Origin: Botryosphaeria dothidea
Lineage: Eukaryota > Ascomycota > Dothideomycetes > Botryosphaeriales > Botryosphaeriaceae
Direction: 5' to 3'
NCBI GenBank assembly: GCA_011503125.2
Contig: WWBZ02000016.1
Coordinates: 434,001 to 498,000 of the forward strand
Length of the DNA: 64,000 nt
Shown here: piece after piece, positions 33,868-46,278 of the stretch
How positions within the stretch are numbered: position 1 is the first letter of the stretch
Layout of the letters: each line of letters starts with the position of its first letter
Made by a program: the position numbers and the translations under genes
The notes under the pieces: generated by a model
What the model was told of the DNA's origin: nothing
The model's database searches: none
What the model saw: only the letters and a program-made list of their open reading frames with translations

Positions 33868-36761
33868 GGTGGCGGCGCAAGTGCGAATGAAGTGGTCGCG
33901 AAGAAGGTGTGGTGGCACAGGAAAGCAGTCGCACGCGTGGTGGTCTTAGAGGGAGTCGTTTCGCGGTCGAAAGCCGAGCGGCGCGGGGCGTTGATTCACA
34001 GGCGCTGGCGGGCAGAGAGTGGTGGGGCTCCTTCATCGTCATTGCAACTCGCTTAATTGGCTGCTTATCGATAGCTTGTTTGCCGTCTACATCACCGGAT
34101 CCTCCACTCCTCCAACACCATCACGGCAACATCATCTGTACACACGACATTGCCTGAAACGGCAACTTTTCTGGTGTCTTGTCATTTGGCTCTCCTTCGC
34201 CTGAAGAGGACAAGCCGTCTTGCTGACGATAAAGGCATCACATCCCGGACGGCTCAAAACGCCGAACTCACTCAGATCTGGCAATGCTTTCGGCTATTAA
34301 ACTTCTAGAAAATTGAATGCCCTGGCATAATTAATTGACTGCAAGGGGAGTCGAAGCAAAATCAGATATAAAATACCTCAGCATTCGAACTCTTCTGCCT
34401 TACTTCTTGGGCTCGCGACAGAAGAAAGGCAAAGTGAAGTTGAAGTATTGCCCATAAACTCAATTCCAGATCACCCTTGCAGCACGCTTTAAGAAGCTTA
34501 GCCCCAGACGTACATTCCCGAATTTCAGATCTCAAGATCGACAAGAAAATACGGTGCCGTGTCTTTCAGCTCAGCCTCTCGGGAGGGGCAACAAAGCAAC
34601 AGAGGGACAGGGGCTCCGGCACAGTCATCTTCAAGGGTGATCCTCCTGGTCACCCCAGCTGCACACGTCGAGGGGGGAGAGATATCGAGCGTTCAGCTGC
34701 ATGGCGTGGTCCTAGCAGCGCGTGGCATTGTAACAGACAAACAAAGATGGTTAACGAGAAGCGGCTACAAATATGCCTGAAACGCTCAGCGTTGTACGCT
34801 CAAGCTCGACATCTTCACCAAACGACGATCCTCAACCCTCATTCTTGCGGCTCTTTCCCGAAGAAGATCTTTCAATGGCACTCGCTCTGCACCGAGAAAG
34901 GATCGTCCATGCCGCGTGTTGCGCGCACGCGGCCATCAGTTCCCCAGATACCTTAATCTAAAGTACGCATACTGATCCTTGACACTTCTGTAGGCGAAGT
35001 TGCAACATAGAAAATAGCCGGATCATATATTTTGCCATTCAACCCCTTTACTACTTGTCGATCAGAACCAGGGCAGAAGTAGACTGTTCAAATACCCCTT
35101 TTCATCCTCTCTCCATATCCGACCTTGCCCCCACGTTCCTGGGGCTCTGGGGTCTGTTTCCGATATCACTATTTTTAACAACATCTTCCAGGAACTCGGG
35201 CCACAAGAATGAACGAAATGGTGTGCAGGTCACAAATCGCCGGGTTCCCTCAACACCACGCAGCCATACCAAGAGCGGCCGCTAAGAGAGCGCGAAAGAG
35301 CTATCGTCCAGCGTCTTACTACACCCTTAATTGAGCGTAAGTTCACACATGGCATCAAGCTTCAAAACGTTCGGCTTCGTCCGTAGACAATATAAGAGCA
35401 TCCTCCATTTGATACTCCCTTTGGCGGAAACTTCCGAAGGCTCTCAAAGACGTTTGATGTTAGTTCGTTACCTACCCGGCGTACACTTCCTATTCCAACC
35501 AGCTGCATATCGTGAGGAAGCATTCAATAGCGCGCGCACAGAGTCCCATCTGTTATACTTCGCATCTCCGACAGCGTGGCTGAGCGTAGCCTCTCTGTCG
35601 ACGCTTTAAAGTTGCGGGCAAGTGATCGCCGTTGGAAAGAGCGAGGGAGGCCTGAAGCTCAACACTTTGGGTGCCGCAGGATCGACTTCTTCGTCGATAG
35701 ACGAAAGTATCGGGTGGCGACAGTCGTTAGTCTGTCTTTCTTTTCTGGTCTTTCCATTCATCTACTTTGTCTCCCGGCGTTTTGTTTCGGTTTCCGCATT
35801 CGGCTCCGATGCATAGAGCGAGGATCTGCTCGGGGATATCCTGCTACCACACGCGCTACGGCGTCCCACCCACCCATATCTACGATCGCTCGCCTACTTA
35901 GCCTTACTCGCCTGCAGGCAGGATACGGTGACCGTACGTCCGCTGGTCGATCTGTCGATATACTTCTCATATTCTGCTTTCCCGAGCGGGGAAAGTCGCA
36001 GCGGGCTTCGGAGATGTCGGACTTTGGGAGCGAGGTAAATCTACTTTCGTGCTGATCGTGCGAAACTTTTCGTTCTTTTTATTACCAAGTTAGCTTGACA
36101 GGGCTGCAGCAGCGGCGGCCAGGAAAACAAACTTAAAGTTTCGCAGCACGTACCTTGTCAACAAAGACGTAAGCTTGCGTCAAAAAGACACACGCGGCGG
36201 CACGTCTATGGTCGGGCGAAAAGCGAGGAAGAAGAAAAGGTAAAATCGCGAAGATAGGTGAACGATCCAGAACCTCTCAAGCTTGGATACAGAATGGTAT
36301 ATGTCGGCGAGATACGAACGGCCCGTGGTGGAAGAAAGCCGTTCCCGTCCGAAAATCAACTGACTCCAATCGCGTCGACCCGGATCTACTGCCGGATTTC
36401 ACGGCAAGGGTAGCGCTCGGGCTCTGAATAACGGTTAAACACGAGCTGACCCGTTCGCAGCGAACTTTCAAATGCGAAATACGCACACCCGATCATTTTG
36501 ATGTATCCGTACCTCAAGTGATTAGATGCGCTTACTCGTAACCTTACGTAAAGAACATCCGGAAAGCACTTAACTCATAGGCTTCAAGCTATCTGCGCTT
36601 AGCCCTGGTCTTGATATTGTTGGATAATCATTGTGACCACCGCCCAATCCTTCCAGCGTTCAGCAGGCCCGAGAATGTAATTTCTTTTTTCCGATCTTGA
36701 ATGCTAACCTGCGCAGTGATAATCACGCTCAACTGACGGCTTGGCCCGACTCTTGACGACT
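33868..36761. other. 2.9-kb region without a recognisable gene
   Basis: The first few hundred bases must contain the HBS1 promoter. The rest is a patchwork of short frames (for example 34477-34956 and 35576-36055, plus strand) with no conserved domain, no signal peptide followed by a stable frame, and no splice continuity. I saw no tRNA-like T-arm, no inverted repeat and no transposon protein text. It could hold a non-coding RNA or decayed sequence. Confidence 0.4.
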
Positions 36762-38054
36762 TCAGTCCAACCCCTCGGCCTGGCGTTCCTTCTTTGTGGC
36801 ACTCCTACGTCTCTTGGTCCTGGCCTTGGCCCTTATGACTTCCTCTGTCGGCTTGACTGTCTTTGGCTTGCTAGCCTTCGACTTGCTAACTTTAGCATCC
36901 TTCTTCACGTTTCCATCCGTGCTTTCTTGAGGTCTCTCATCATTCTGCTTTTCGGTGCCCTGCAGCTTCTTTGCTATTTTTTTAAGTTTCTCGGACAACT
37001 CCAGCTGGAGCCTGTTGTGTTCCTCTTCCTTGATCTTCCGCTCCGCCTTAATCTTCAACATAAGTTGACGAGCCTCCTCCATGGTCGGCGGCTCCGGCAA
37101 TGCGCATCCATATAAGGCCATAAGGAATGCAGACTCCAGAGTGTATCTCGCGTCATTGCCCGCATTATGCAGGTATTCGGGTTTGCCTCCAAGAGCGAAC
37201 TGCAGCTTCTCCAGATTCTCGGGAAGTCCCATGGCGCCGGCGATGACTCTGGAATCCAGGCGACCAATGACTTCAGGCCTGTCGTCGAGTCTGAATCCAA
37301 ATCTTCTCATGTAGTTGATGTCCCCACCAAGCTCATGACCGACGAAGATGATGTTTCGGCAACGCTGTTTGTCTGAATTGGGTGCTGAAGTGTCCTTCAT
37401 AATAAATGTCTGCTTGAGTATGCTCTTCATCTTGGAGCTTGGTACGATATGGCTTGAACCGAATTGAAACTTATCGGGACATCCCTTGACATGTCTCTTG
37501 TTGACCAATCTCTTGTTTTCGTTAATGATGAAGTGGCGAGTTTCAATCTTGCAAAGCAACTCAGAAAGTGAAGATGGGGCAATGCCAGTCAGTTCGCGCG
37601 AGTCAAACGTAGCAATTCCAAACTCGGTTATTTTGCTCTGGTCTGATTCGAATGCTTCAACATCGATACAGACAAACACCGGATCAAGAGAAGTTGCGGA
37701 GCTGAAGATTCCATTCGTCTTCTCCTCGATACCAAGGTATTGGCGGAGAAGCGAGAGGGCGGGCGGAACGGGAGGAGTCGACGGCGGAGACACCGGCTGC
37801 AGCATCCCACCCATGGCTGGCGGTAGCAGCGTAGGGGGATGGCATGCTTGCATTTCCTTGGCGAGACCCGGCTGTTGCGAGCCGGGCTTGCCGTGGCCAG
37901 ATCTCATCCGCCGAGGTAAGAAAGATGGAGGCGCTGGTTGGAAAGGTGGTCCCTTGGGCGAAGGGAAGAGACGGATCCTCGCCGAGGTGGTGTAGATGGC
38001 GCCGACATGGTGGGCGCCGCGCATCTGTTGGGACAGGCTGACGGGAAGGAGCAC
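36762..38054 (-). CDS. Gfd2/YDR514C-like exonuclease-fold protein
   Basis: This encodes 430 residues in a single exon. The middle region resembles the fungal Gfd2/YDR514C family, which has an RNase H-like 3'-5' exonuclease fold. Visible elements are FVCIDVEAFESDQSKITEFG (the Asp-x-Glu pair at the start of the fold), IIFVGHELGGDINYMRRFGF (second acidic position) and EYLHNAGNDARYTLESAF (terminal His and Asp). Together these match a DEDDh-like arrangement, so activity is possible but unproven. The C-terminal 100 residues are helical and very rich in Lys/Arg/Glu, with several nuclear-localisation-like clusters (KARTKRRRSATKKE). The first 90 residues are Pro/Ser/Arg-rich. The true start may be an internal methionine (residue 11 or 49), since the first ten residues are not informative. 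Confidence 0.8.
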   Translation of the reverse strand: MLLPVSLSQQMRGAHHVGAIYTTSARIRLFPSPKGPPFQPAPPSFLPRRMRSGHGKPGSQQPGLAKEMQACHPPTLLPPAMGGMLQPVSPPSTPPVPPALSLLRQYLGIEEKTNGIFSSATSLDPVFVCIDVEAFESDQSKITEFGIATFDSRELTGIAPSSLSELLCKIETRHFIINENKRLVNKRHVKGCPDKFQFGSSHIVPSSKMKSILKQTFIMKDTSAPNSDKQRCRNIIFVGHELGGDINYMRRFGFRLDDRPEVIGRLDSRVIAGAMGLPENLEKLQFALGGKPEYLHNAGNDARYTLESAFLMALYGCALPEPPTMEEARQLMLKIKAERKIKEEEHNRLQLELSEKLKKIAKKLQGTEKQNDERPQESTDGNVKKDAKVSKSKASKPKTVKPTEEVIRAKARTKRRRSATKKERQAEGLD

Positions 38055-40205
38055 TCAGGGTGTCCTGCCCTGCGGTGTGTTCGCTGGTGAAGAAGATGCG
38101 AGGGCACGTGCCAACGCGACACTGTGACAGAAGCTGCGGATCCGGCTCGGAAAAAGACATTTCCCGGGCTCTGTTTGCCTGGCTGGGCATCCGTGGGCAT
38201 TTGCCGTTCTCCCGAGCTTGAGCCTGAGCAACTCTTCCCGGCTGCTTGCATGTCGCCCGCAGCAAAAAACATTGGACGACAGGCAATGCATTTGCTTTTC
38301 CGTGGTCACGCCTGCCTCTGCATGGACAAGAAACACACAAGACTTTGGGCAATATTGACAGGCAAGACAAGAATCCATCACGTCTGCAAGCTGCCCCGAT
38401 TTTGACGGCAAGCCGGCACGTTATTTCTCACGCGTCAGCACCTCTCCGCTTTTGCAATGCGGCATCTTCGATATCCGAATTGGCGCGCATTGAGAGCTCG
38501 ATCGAATTTCAACAAAGCCGCAGGCTAGTCCAAGAAGGTTTGACAGGTTGCATACCACCGGGAATCCTGCTAAAATTAGGCTTTATGGGACAGCTGCTGG
38601 TATAGACCTCTACCCACTCAACTGCCTCTTCAGGCAGGGGCCAGGGCTGGGCGGAAAGGTACCGTCAGCACGCAGGAATGGCGGCCAGGCACATACGACT
38701 TCTCATTCGAACATGGACGCGCCATAATGCCGGAGTTATTGCTCCAAGCAAGGGCATGCGTAAGGCCCGCGGCTGAGGCGGGCAGCAAGACACGAGCCCG
38801 TAACCAATCCACTTCTGCAGCGGGCCCGTCGACAAGCATCGGCCAGCTTCGGACGCGCGTCTGTCGACGGGGAAACAGGGCTTCCGACCGTGGTGCCTGG
38901 GAAAGCAGCACGCAGCGCACGCATGGAGACCCAGCAGCTCAGGCAAGGCACCGAGGCCTACAGATCTGAGATGCGGCCTGCTGAGATCCAAGGGCCGAGG
39001 GGCTCGGGCGGTCGGCTTGGATTTCGGTGGGGCACGGGGGCGGAAGGCTTGCGACTGTGGGCGGTGGCGGCCGGCAGGCGTAAGCAGGGCGGAGCGGCGC
39101 CAGCGACGTCAAAACGCTCCGCGACATACAATTTACACGTCTGCGTCCACTCGACAACAGAGATGACCGGCAGGCGATCTGCTTCAGCTGGGCCCCGACC
39201 TGGATCATGGGAGCAGACCAGGCTGGCCGGCGCCGGATTGGGCGACAATCAGTCCCGAGCGCATGCTCCCAGCAGCGAATCAGCCAGGCCCAGCGTCACC
39301 TTCCAACACGCCAGTGCAGCGGCGCCTCCTGAGAACGTCTTCAAACCAAGCCACGCCGCCACGGCGACAGGCCGGCGCGCTCACTGCTGCCGCTCGGCGC
39401 AATTTATCTTGCAGAGAGGCAGCGGAGCAGGAACCGGCGCGCATGCTCACGTGGGCAGTTTGCGGACTGGTGGATTGCGGGGCCTAGCGCTGTGATCTGC
39501 CTCCGCAGTCTTTTCTGCTGCTCTTCCGCGTCAGGCACCCGAACCACCGCTGCCTCTGTTGCTGCTTCCGCCAGGTTTGCTGCTCGGCTGCGCTGTCATG
39601 TCCTGCAGTCTGCACCGATCGCCTGATGCTGCAAATTCTGCCCATCTCCACTTGCCGCCGGCTTCATCTTGTTTTGCTCGGCCTGCCCCGCGCATGGCCA
39701 AGCACGCGTCCAGTGCTTAACTCCCGTCTCTTGTTTGTCGTGGCGGCTCGCCCTGCCCGCTCGCGCCCGTCGAACCCTTGCTCGATGCTAGTCATTCGTC
39801 TGTCTTCGGTCCATCTCGCCGCAGGATCGGACTTCCTTCCTCTTGCCTAACCCATCGCTGTTGCAGGATGGATGATGCTCGAGAGCTTGCTCTTGCTGGG
39901 TCAGCAGACGCGGCGTCCAACCCTCGCGAGCCCATGCCATCACGCGGCCCCGGCCAAACATGTCAGACGCCGAGTCTTGGTCACTTTGTGCGAGCATGCG
40001 CTCCGTCACACACAACCCTTCCAGCGGCTCTCGAAAACCCCAGAAAGGACAGGGTTACACCCGTTCCGACTTGCAGGGCCCTGCCCGAGAGCGTGCTGTC
40101 CGGCGTCACCGCTGCTCCTATGTCTGCCGCTGCCTGAACCTACGGGAGCACTGCCTCCTCCTTAACCTATCCTTGCTCTATTGTACATGCTCTGCCATAC
40201 CCAAG

Positions 40206-40226
40206 CCCCCCCCCCCCCCCCCCCCC
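40206..40226. repeat. C21 homopolymer tract
   Basis: Twenty-one consecutive cytosines lie about 550 bases upstream of the glutaminase start. The exact length in the genome may differ, because such runs are hard to sequence. Confidence 0.8.
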
Positions 40227-40699
40227 AACAACATGCCGCTGCCGGCCCGCAACTTGCCAAGTCCCCGTCCACGCCCTGCTCGTTGTTCGCTGCCCCGGCT
40301 CTGTTGTCCTGCTCACCGCCAGCCTCTCGGCCGCCGCGTTGTGCGCCGTCTCTGCCACGACCGGTGAGATCTCATTTCACATTTACCCACCCAGCTCATG
40401 TGGCCTCCGTCCCACCCCGGCTTCCTAATATCATCCAGTGCTCCTCTGCCAAGCGTGCTCTACTCGGCTCTGCCAGTCCGCCCCGAGCTTTTCCACTTGG
40501 GATTGTAGCCGGCCATGCGCTAGGGGGCGTGGCGCCCTCGTGGGTGCCATTAGCAATGACCATGAGACTAGCTGCCGCTCAATCCTGCATACTAGACCCT
40601 GACATCATGTGTTGTGGTCTCCTGGGCCACCCGCTGGCGCCAATACTGTTGTGTGGAGAACTATGCTTATCCATGTAATCTCCACCGTCTACCCGCTGC

Positions 40700-40707
40700 T
40701 ATAAAAT
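40700..40707 (+). promoter_or_regulatory. TATA-like box of the glutaminase gene
   Basis: TATAAAAT stands 71-78 bases before the ATG at 40778, a usable distance for a core promoter with a short leader. It is the clearest TATA element I noticed in the window. Confidence 0.5.
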
Positions 40708-40777
40708 TCTCTGCTGCCCAGTAAGATGCACATGCTCCTGTCCATCATTCACCTTCCCCGGCCCTGACGCAGGCACC

Positions 40778-43372
40778 ATGCTACCCCTCTATCTGCTAGC
40801 TGCCTGCTTGACAGGCTTTGTCTCCGCCCAGGGCCAATCCACCTTCTCACCTGCCCGTCCGCCGGCGCTCCCTCTGGCCGTCAAGTCACCCTACCTCAAC
40901 ACCTGGCTCAATGCTGGTAGTGACGGCGGCAACGGAGGCTACCTCGCCGGCCAGTGGCCTGTGCACTGGAGGTTTGTCCATCACCACCTCATGACGGGTG
41001 TAGCTTGCAGCTTACATTTTCCCACAGCAACCAAATCACCGGTTGGGCAGGTTTGATCAGAGTCGACGGCACCACTTACAAGTGGTTGGGTGACCCACTC
41101 GGCCCCAATGGCCCTGCTGTGGTTACGCAAAACTCTTACGAGTACACGTCCACCAAGAGCATTTTCAGCCAGGATGTCGACGGCAAAGTTGCTTTGAACA
41201 TCACCTTCCTCTCACCAGTCACCCCGGATGATTTTCAACGCCAGTCTCTGATCTTCTCCTACATGAACGTCGAGGTCACGTCCCTCGACGGTGCGGAGCA
41301 TGATGTGCAGCTTTACTCCGACATTTCCGCCGGTAAGCTACCGTCTCCTGTTATCTCAACGATTTCACCCTCGGACTAACCAAGGTTTGTAGAGTGGGTT
41401 ACTGGTGATCGGTCTCTTGCTGCTCAGTGGGAATATGATACTGCCGATGACCTTGCCTACCACAAGGTGTACAGGCAGACGCAGCAGATTTTCTCTGAGA
41501 ATGCCGACCAAGCGGAATGGGGAAACTGGTACTATGCTACTGATGCTGTTGACGGTCTGACTTTCCAATCTGGTGCCGACAATGATGTCCGCGGTGCTTT
41601 CCAGTCCAATGGCACTCTTGCCAACACCAAGGATACGAACTTCCGTGCTGTGAATGACAATTGGCCTGTGATGGCATTTGCTATCAACCTTGGGTCTGTG
41701 GGTTCTAATGCCGTTTCCACACTCTTCACACTTGGTCTCTGCCAGCAAGAAGCCATTCAATTCGCTGGATCGGACGGCTACCTTCCCCGTCCTTCTCTGT
41801 GGACAGACTATTTCAGCGACGACATTGCTGCGGTGAGTTTCTGCGTGCTTCACTATGATGTGCCTTGCTGATAAGCCAACAGCTCAGCTTTTTCCACAAG
41901 GACTTCACCACTTCGGAGGAAAAGTCCTCAGCATTGGACAGCAAAATCTCCAGTGCTGCTCTCGGTGCCGCCGGCCAGGATTTCTTGACCATCACGTCGC
42001 TTTCCGTCCGTCAAGTCTTTGCGTCTGTTCAGCTCGTTGGTACCCAGGACAAGCACTGGATTTTCCTCAAGGAGATTTCATCCAACGGTAATATGAACAC
42101 GGTGGACGTTATCTTCCCTGCCCACCCGCTTTTCCTTTACACCAACCCGGAACTGTTGAGGCTGGTGTTGGAGCCGTTGTTCGAAAACCAGGAATCTGGA
42201 CAGTACCCGAACGACTACGCCATGCACGATCTTGGCGCCAGGTACCCGAACGCTACGGGTCACCCGGATGGTCTCGATGAACCTATGCCTCTGGAGGAAT
42301 GCGGCAATATGCTGATTATGTCGCTGGCCTACTATCAACGCACTCAGGACCTGGACTGGTTGAATGCGCACTACGACATTCTCCGCCAATGGACAACTTT
42401 CCTGACGGATGAGGCTCTGTACCCCAACAACCAGCTTTCAACCGACGACTTCGCTGGAACGCTTGCGTAAGTCTTTGAATGACTCGATTTTGGTGTGGGA
42501 GCTGAGCTAATCGCGTGTCCCAATTTAGAAACCAGACCAACCTGGCTCTGAAGGGCATCATTGGCATTGAGGCCATGTCCCAGATCGCTGAGCTTACTAG
42601 CCACGCAGACGAAGCGTCCACCGACCACGACACCGCGACCAGCTACATCAGTCAGTGGCAGGACCTCGCTGTCGTGCCCGCCAGCGGTGACACGCCAGCG
42701 CACACCAACCTCGCATATGGTGATGCGGACTCGCACGGTAAGATGAAAGACCCTCTTCAGCCACCAAGCCACCAATGCAAGCCTTCCGCCGGTAGGCAGT
42801 GACAAGCGCCACCCCCCAACCACCAAGACATCAGCGGCATTTTAGCCAAGTACCTGCAGCTCGTATCCGAGACCCCTCCACCCTGCATTGCACAAGAACA
42901 TACATAAGCTCTTCCGAGAAGCAACCGAGACACTAACATCGCCGCGTCACTTTTGCAGGCCTTTTGTACAACCTCTTCGCCGACAAGGAGCTCGGCTTGG
43001 ACCTTGTGCCGCAGGAGATCTACGAGCAGCAGAGCGCCTTCTACCCGACGGTTGAGCGCCGCTTTGGCGTCCCGCTCGACACCCGCGCCACCTACACCAA
43101 GACGGATTGGGAGATGTTCGTCGCCGCCATCGCTTCGCAAGAGACACGCGAAATGTTCCACAGCGACATCGCCGACTGGATCAACCAGACTCCGACCAAC
43201 CGCGCCTTCACCGATCTCTACGAGACGGAGACCGGAGAGTGAGTTCTACCTTTTTTCCGGATTTTCCCGCATCTCGCGCTAACAACGTATCCACAGCTAC
43301 CCTAGCGGCATCACCTTCGTTGCGCGGCCTGTCATGGGTGGCACTTTTGCGCTGCTGCTCCTCCAGGGTTGA
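40778..43372 (+). CDS. gtaA: Secreted glutaminase A (GtaA-type)
   Basis: This is a fungal extracellular glutaminase of the DUF5127/DUF4965/DUF1793 type, related to Aspergillus GtaA, which converts glutamine to glutamate and ammonia. The seven exons are 40778-40971, 41028-41332, 41393-41832, 41883-42466, 42529-42737, 42959-43238 and 43297-43372, giving 695 residues. A signal peptide is plain (MLPLYLLAACLTGFVSAQG). Family text includes SPYLNTWLNAG, ITGWAGLIRVDGTTYKWLG, WGNWYYATDA, DYAMHDLGARYPNATGH, PLEECGNMLIMSLAY and DWEMFVAAIA. N-glycosylation sites are present and there is no membrane anchor. Intron 5 (42738-42958, 221 bases) is the longest of the gene. Activity on glutamine is inferred from family membership. 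Confidence 0.93.
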
Positions 43373-44853
43373 GCGCGCCGCGAAAGTGCAGCCCTTTTTT
43401 CTCTTTCTTTGATGATTCTTTGCCTGCATGATGTTTTACGGAGTGCTTCACGAAATAGACCACTCGCTTGATGAGTAATGTGTATATACCCACGGCAGCC
43501 ACAGTCTGCATTCAGTACGAACATGTGGTGGGGAGAACCAACGTCTCCGCTAATCGCTCGAAGGCGAGCGAGTGAGTCGAATATCCATCATCAACAACCA
43601 TTGGTTTCGGCGTTCGGGGGGGTTTTTTTTTTTTGCTTTTTTAAGAGACGAGAGGGTCGGTCAGAGACACTTCAATGCATCCCTCGAAACCGGAATTCCC
43701 ACGACGATACTCCATGACGCCTTCTGCGATTTTGCAGATATGATGAGGGGGAGAGAAAAAACCTTGTATCAAGCGCATCTATATTACGGCGAGAAGAAAC
43801 GTTAATATCGACAGATAGATCATATAGGTTAATCTTTCTCTTTTGGTATCTTCTCCGCTCGACTTCGCTGTTAGAGTGGAATTTGGGAGGCAATTTTATT
43901 TTTTCCCTGCTGCCTGCAGTTTCTGGATGATGCACCGGATCTTTTTCAACGTACCTTTGAAGTAACTCGCATGATCTTCTGACTATCTCTTCTGGAAAGC
44001 TGCATGAACACCATGGCTGTGATACTCTTCGACAGAAACAGAATTCAGACAGTAAAAGGCGCAAAACTACAACACCAAGGTGTTTCTCGTAGTGACGAAA
44101 GAGGTAAGGCGGTGCCCCTCGTTGATCTTCAAGTCCTCTCAGTCTCCTTCTCGCCACCCAGAAAATCGCTTCTACCCATCAAGTGGCCGCCCGCATACAA
44201 TTTTCCTCCCACCTCCTACCCGACCCACGTCTGTTTTATACGCCCCTGCATCGCACATTCCATCTCGTACAGAATAAGAGGGACTTCCAGGTGATATATA
44301 TGTACGATTCCTCTTTCTCGACGGCTACCGTCGCTTTTATCCAATCTGGTATCAATAGAACAAGCCAAGCTTCATCAACCCACCCAAAAAGAAAAGACAC
44401 GCGAGACTTGTTACTGTAGGAATGTGAAAAAGGAAGACCAAAGAATCCCACAAGCTCTTTTTCTCCCCCCATCTCTCCATGTGACAAAGAAAACAAAACT
44501 CCCGCCAAAGACGAAGAAGAAGAAGAAGAAGAAGAATCAATGAACCCATCGCCGTCGTCATCCCAATCATCAAAACTCACCGCTGTGAAGAAACGTGGAA
44601 GACCGGGGAAAAAAAAGGATGCCGCAAAGAAACCGCACAAGAATAACGCGACACCTCACCACCACCCACCAAAGACTCATGCATGAACGAGCCCTCCAAA
44701 AGAAGCAAAAGCCCGACTCGCGCCCGCCCACTCAGCATCGCCAGATCTTCCCCAAGCCCCCACCACACCACCCCTGCTGCGAGCAAAGTACAACACGAAC
44801 ACGAACCACCCCCCCCGGCCACATATCACGGGGAATAGCGTGCCCAACCCCAC
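43373..44853. other. Convergent intergenic region with GAA repeat
   Basis: This lies between the 3' ends of the glutaminase gene (+) and the RGG-rich gene (-). It contains a G/T homopolymer stretch at 43615-43635 and a GAA trinucleotide run at 44512-44535. No gene is supported. Confidence 0.6.
44512..44535. repeat. GAA trinucleotide microsatellite
   Basis: About eight GAA units stand in tandem in the 3' flank of the RGG-rich gene. Confidence 0.85.
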
Positions 44854-46246
44854 TCACTCATCGATCTGATCCGCCCACGACTTCTTCTCGCCCGTGCTCG
44901 GCCCCAGCACGGCGCTGAGGCCAAAACTCTCCACCCGCTTTGGCGGCTGGGGTCTGCTGTCATCATTATCGGCAGAGCCGGCCGCAGCGTCCACGGCCGG
45001 TGCATCTGCAGCCTTATCGGCCGCACCGTTAGTTGCCGCCGCATCCTTGCCATCGTCCTTCTTGTTAGGGAAAGACAGCTGCGGAGGTGGTGCGTCATCT
45101 GCAGGTGCATTAGCGACGGAGGGGCTCGATGCCTTGTTGTTGGTCGGCGCGGAAGCAGGCAGCTCAGGGAAGTCTGCGGCCGAGGGAGGGGTCTGGTGTT
45201 GATCTCCCGCAGCAGCTGGTGGCGCATGATGGGACGAAGCTGACGAAGCCTTGCGGCCGGAGACAGAGGCACTGCGGCGCCCACCTCCTCTGCCCCCGCC
45301 GCCCCGCCGGCCACCACCGCCCCTCCTGTTGTTTCCGTTGCCCTCGCCCCTGCCCGAGCCCGCTCCGCCGCCCTCGGCCCAATCTTCCGTGAGCCCGCCA
45401 TCCGCTGCCGCCGGGGAGGCTGCTCCGCCCCTCGACCCCGCTCCGCCGCCGACCACGCCGCCGTGCGCGCCGCGCCGGGCTGGTGCGCCCTTGCGGTCGT
45501 TGCCCGTCCCGCCGAAGCCTTCCTCCTTGTCGGCGTCCCACTCGCGGCCCTGCAGGGCGTTCAGCTTGCGTAGGCGGTTGCGCTCGCGCTCGCCCATCAT
45601 CTGCTGGCGGTTCTGGCGCTCCTGCTTGGCCCTGACGCGCGCTTTCGCTGCCGCCTCGGCCTCGCGCTCCTCGAAGCGCGCCTGGTCGGCCTCGGCGCGG
45701 GCGTGCGCGGCCGTGAGCGAGGCGTTCTTGAGCTTGATGGCCGACATGCGCTCTGCGAGTTGTTCGTCGGTGAGTTTGGCCTATGAGTGTGCACCAAAAA
45801 GAGTGCTTTGGTTAGACTGGGAGCGGTCTCAAGCAGTTTGGTGTGATTGTTGCGGTATGGGTGGCCAGAGTGAAGATGGGCATACGTGTTGGTGTAGCCA
45901 CCTCAACACCATCTCCACCAAACCCAGCCATCCTCACAGCAGGGCAATTGAACATACCTTCTTAATCCCGCCCGTTGCACTCCGATCCCCCCTCACAGCA
46001 CCCTCCTTCTTCGGGCCCTTCGGCGCATTATCCAGCCCCTCAGCCGCACCGGCCTCTCCCTCCCCAGCCTTGCTACTCGCCGCCTTGCCATTCGGCTGCT
46101 GTTGTGCCGCTGGTGCTTTCTTCTTCTCGCCCGCCTCTCCCGCCGAAGCAGCAGGTGCCGCAGCAGCATGCTGCGACGCGCCCAACCCGCCGCCCCTCCC
46201 ACCACGGCCCCCACGCCCACCACGTCCACCGCGCGCCCCACCCCTC

Positions 46247-46278
<32 letters not shown>

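Larger units (their letters stand above)
38055..40777. other. 2.7-kb upstream region of the glutaminase gene
   Basis: The region lies between two divergent genes. It is GC- and pyrimidine-rich, with many short frames on both strands that shift register constantly. It includes a run of 21 cytosines at 40206-40226 and a good TATA-like element at 40700. I cannot support any protein or RNA gene here. Its length suggests a large regulatory region for a secreted, nutrient-controlled enzyme, which is an inference. Confidence 0.45.
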
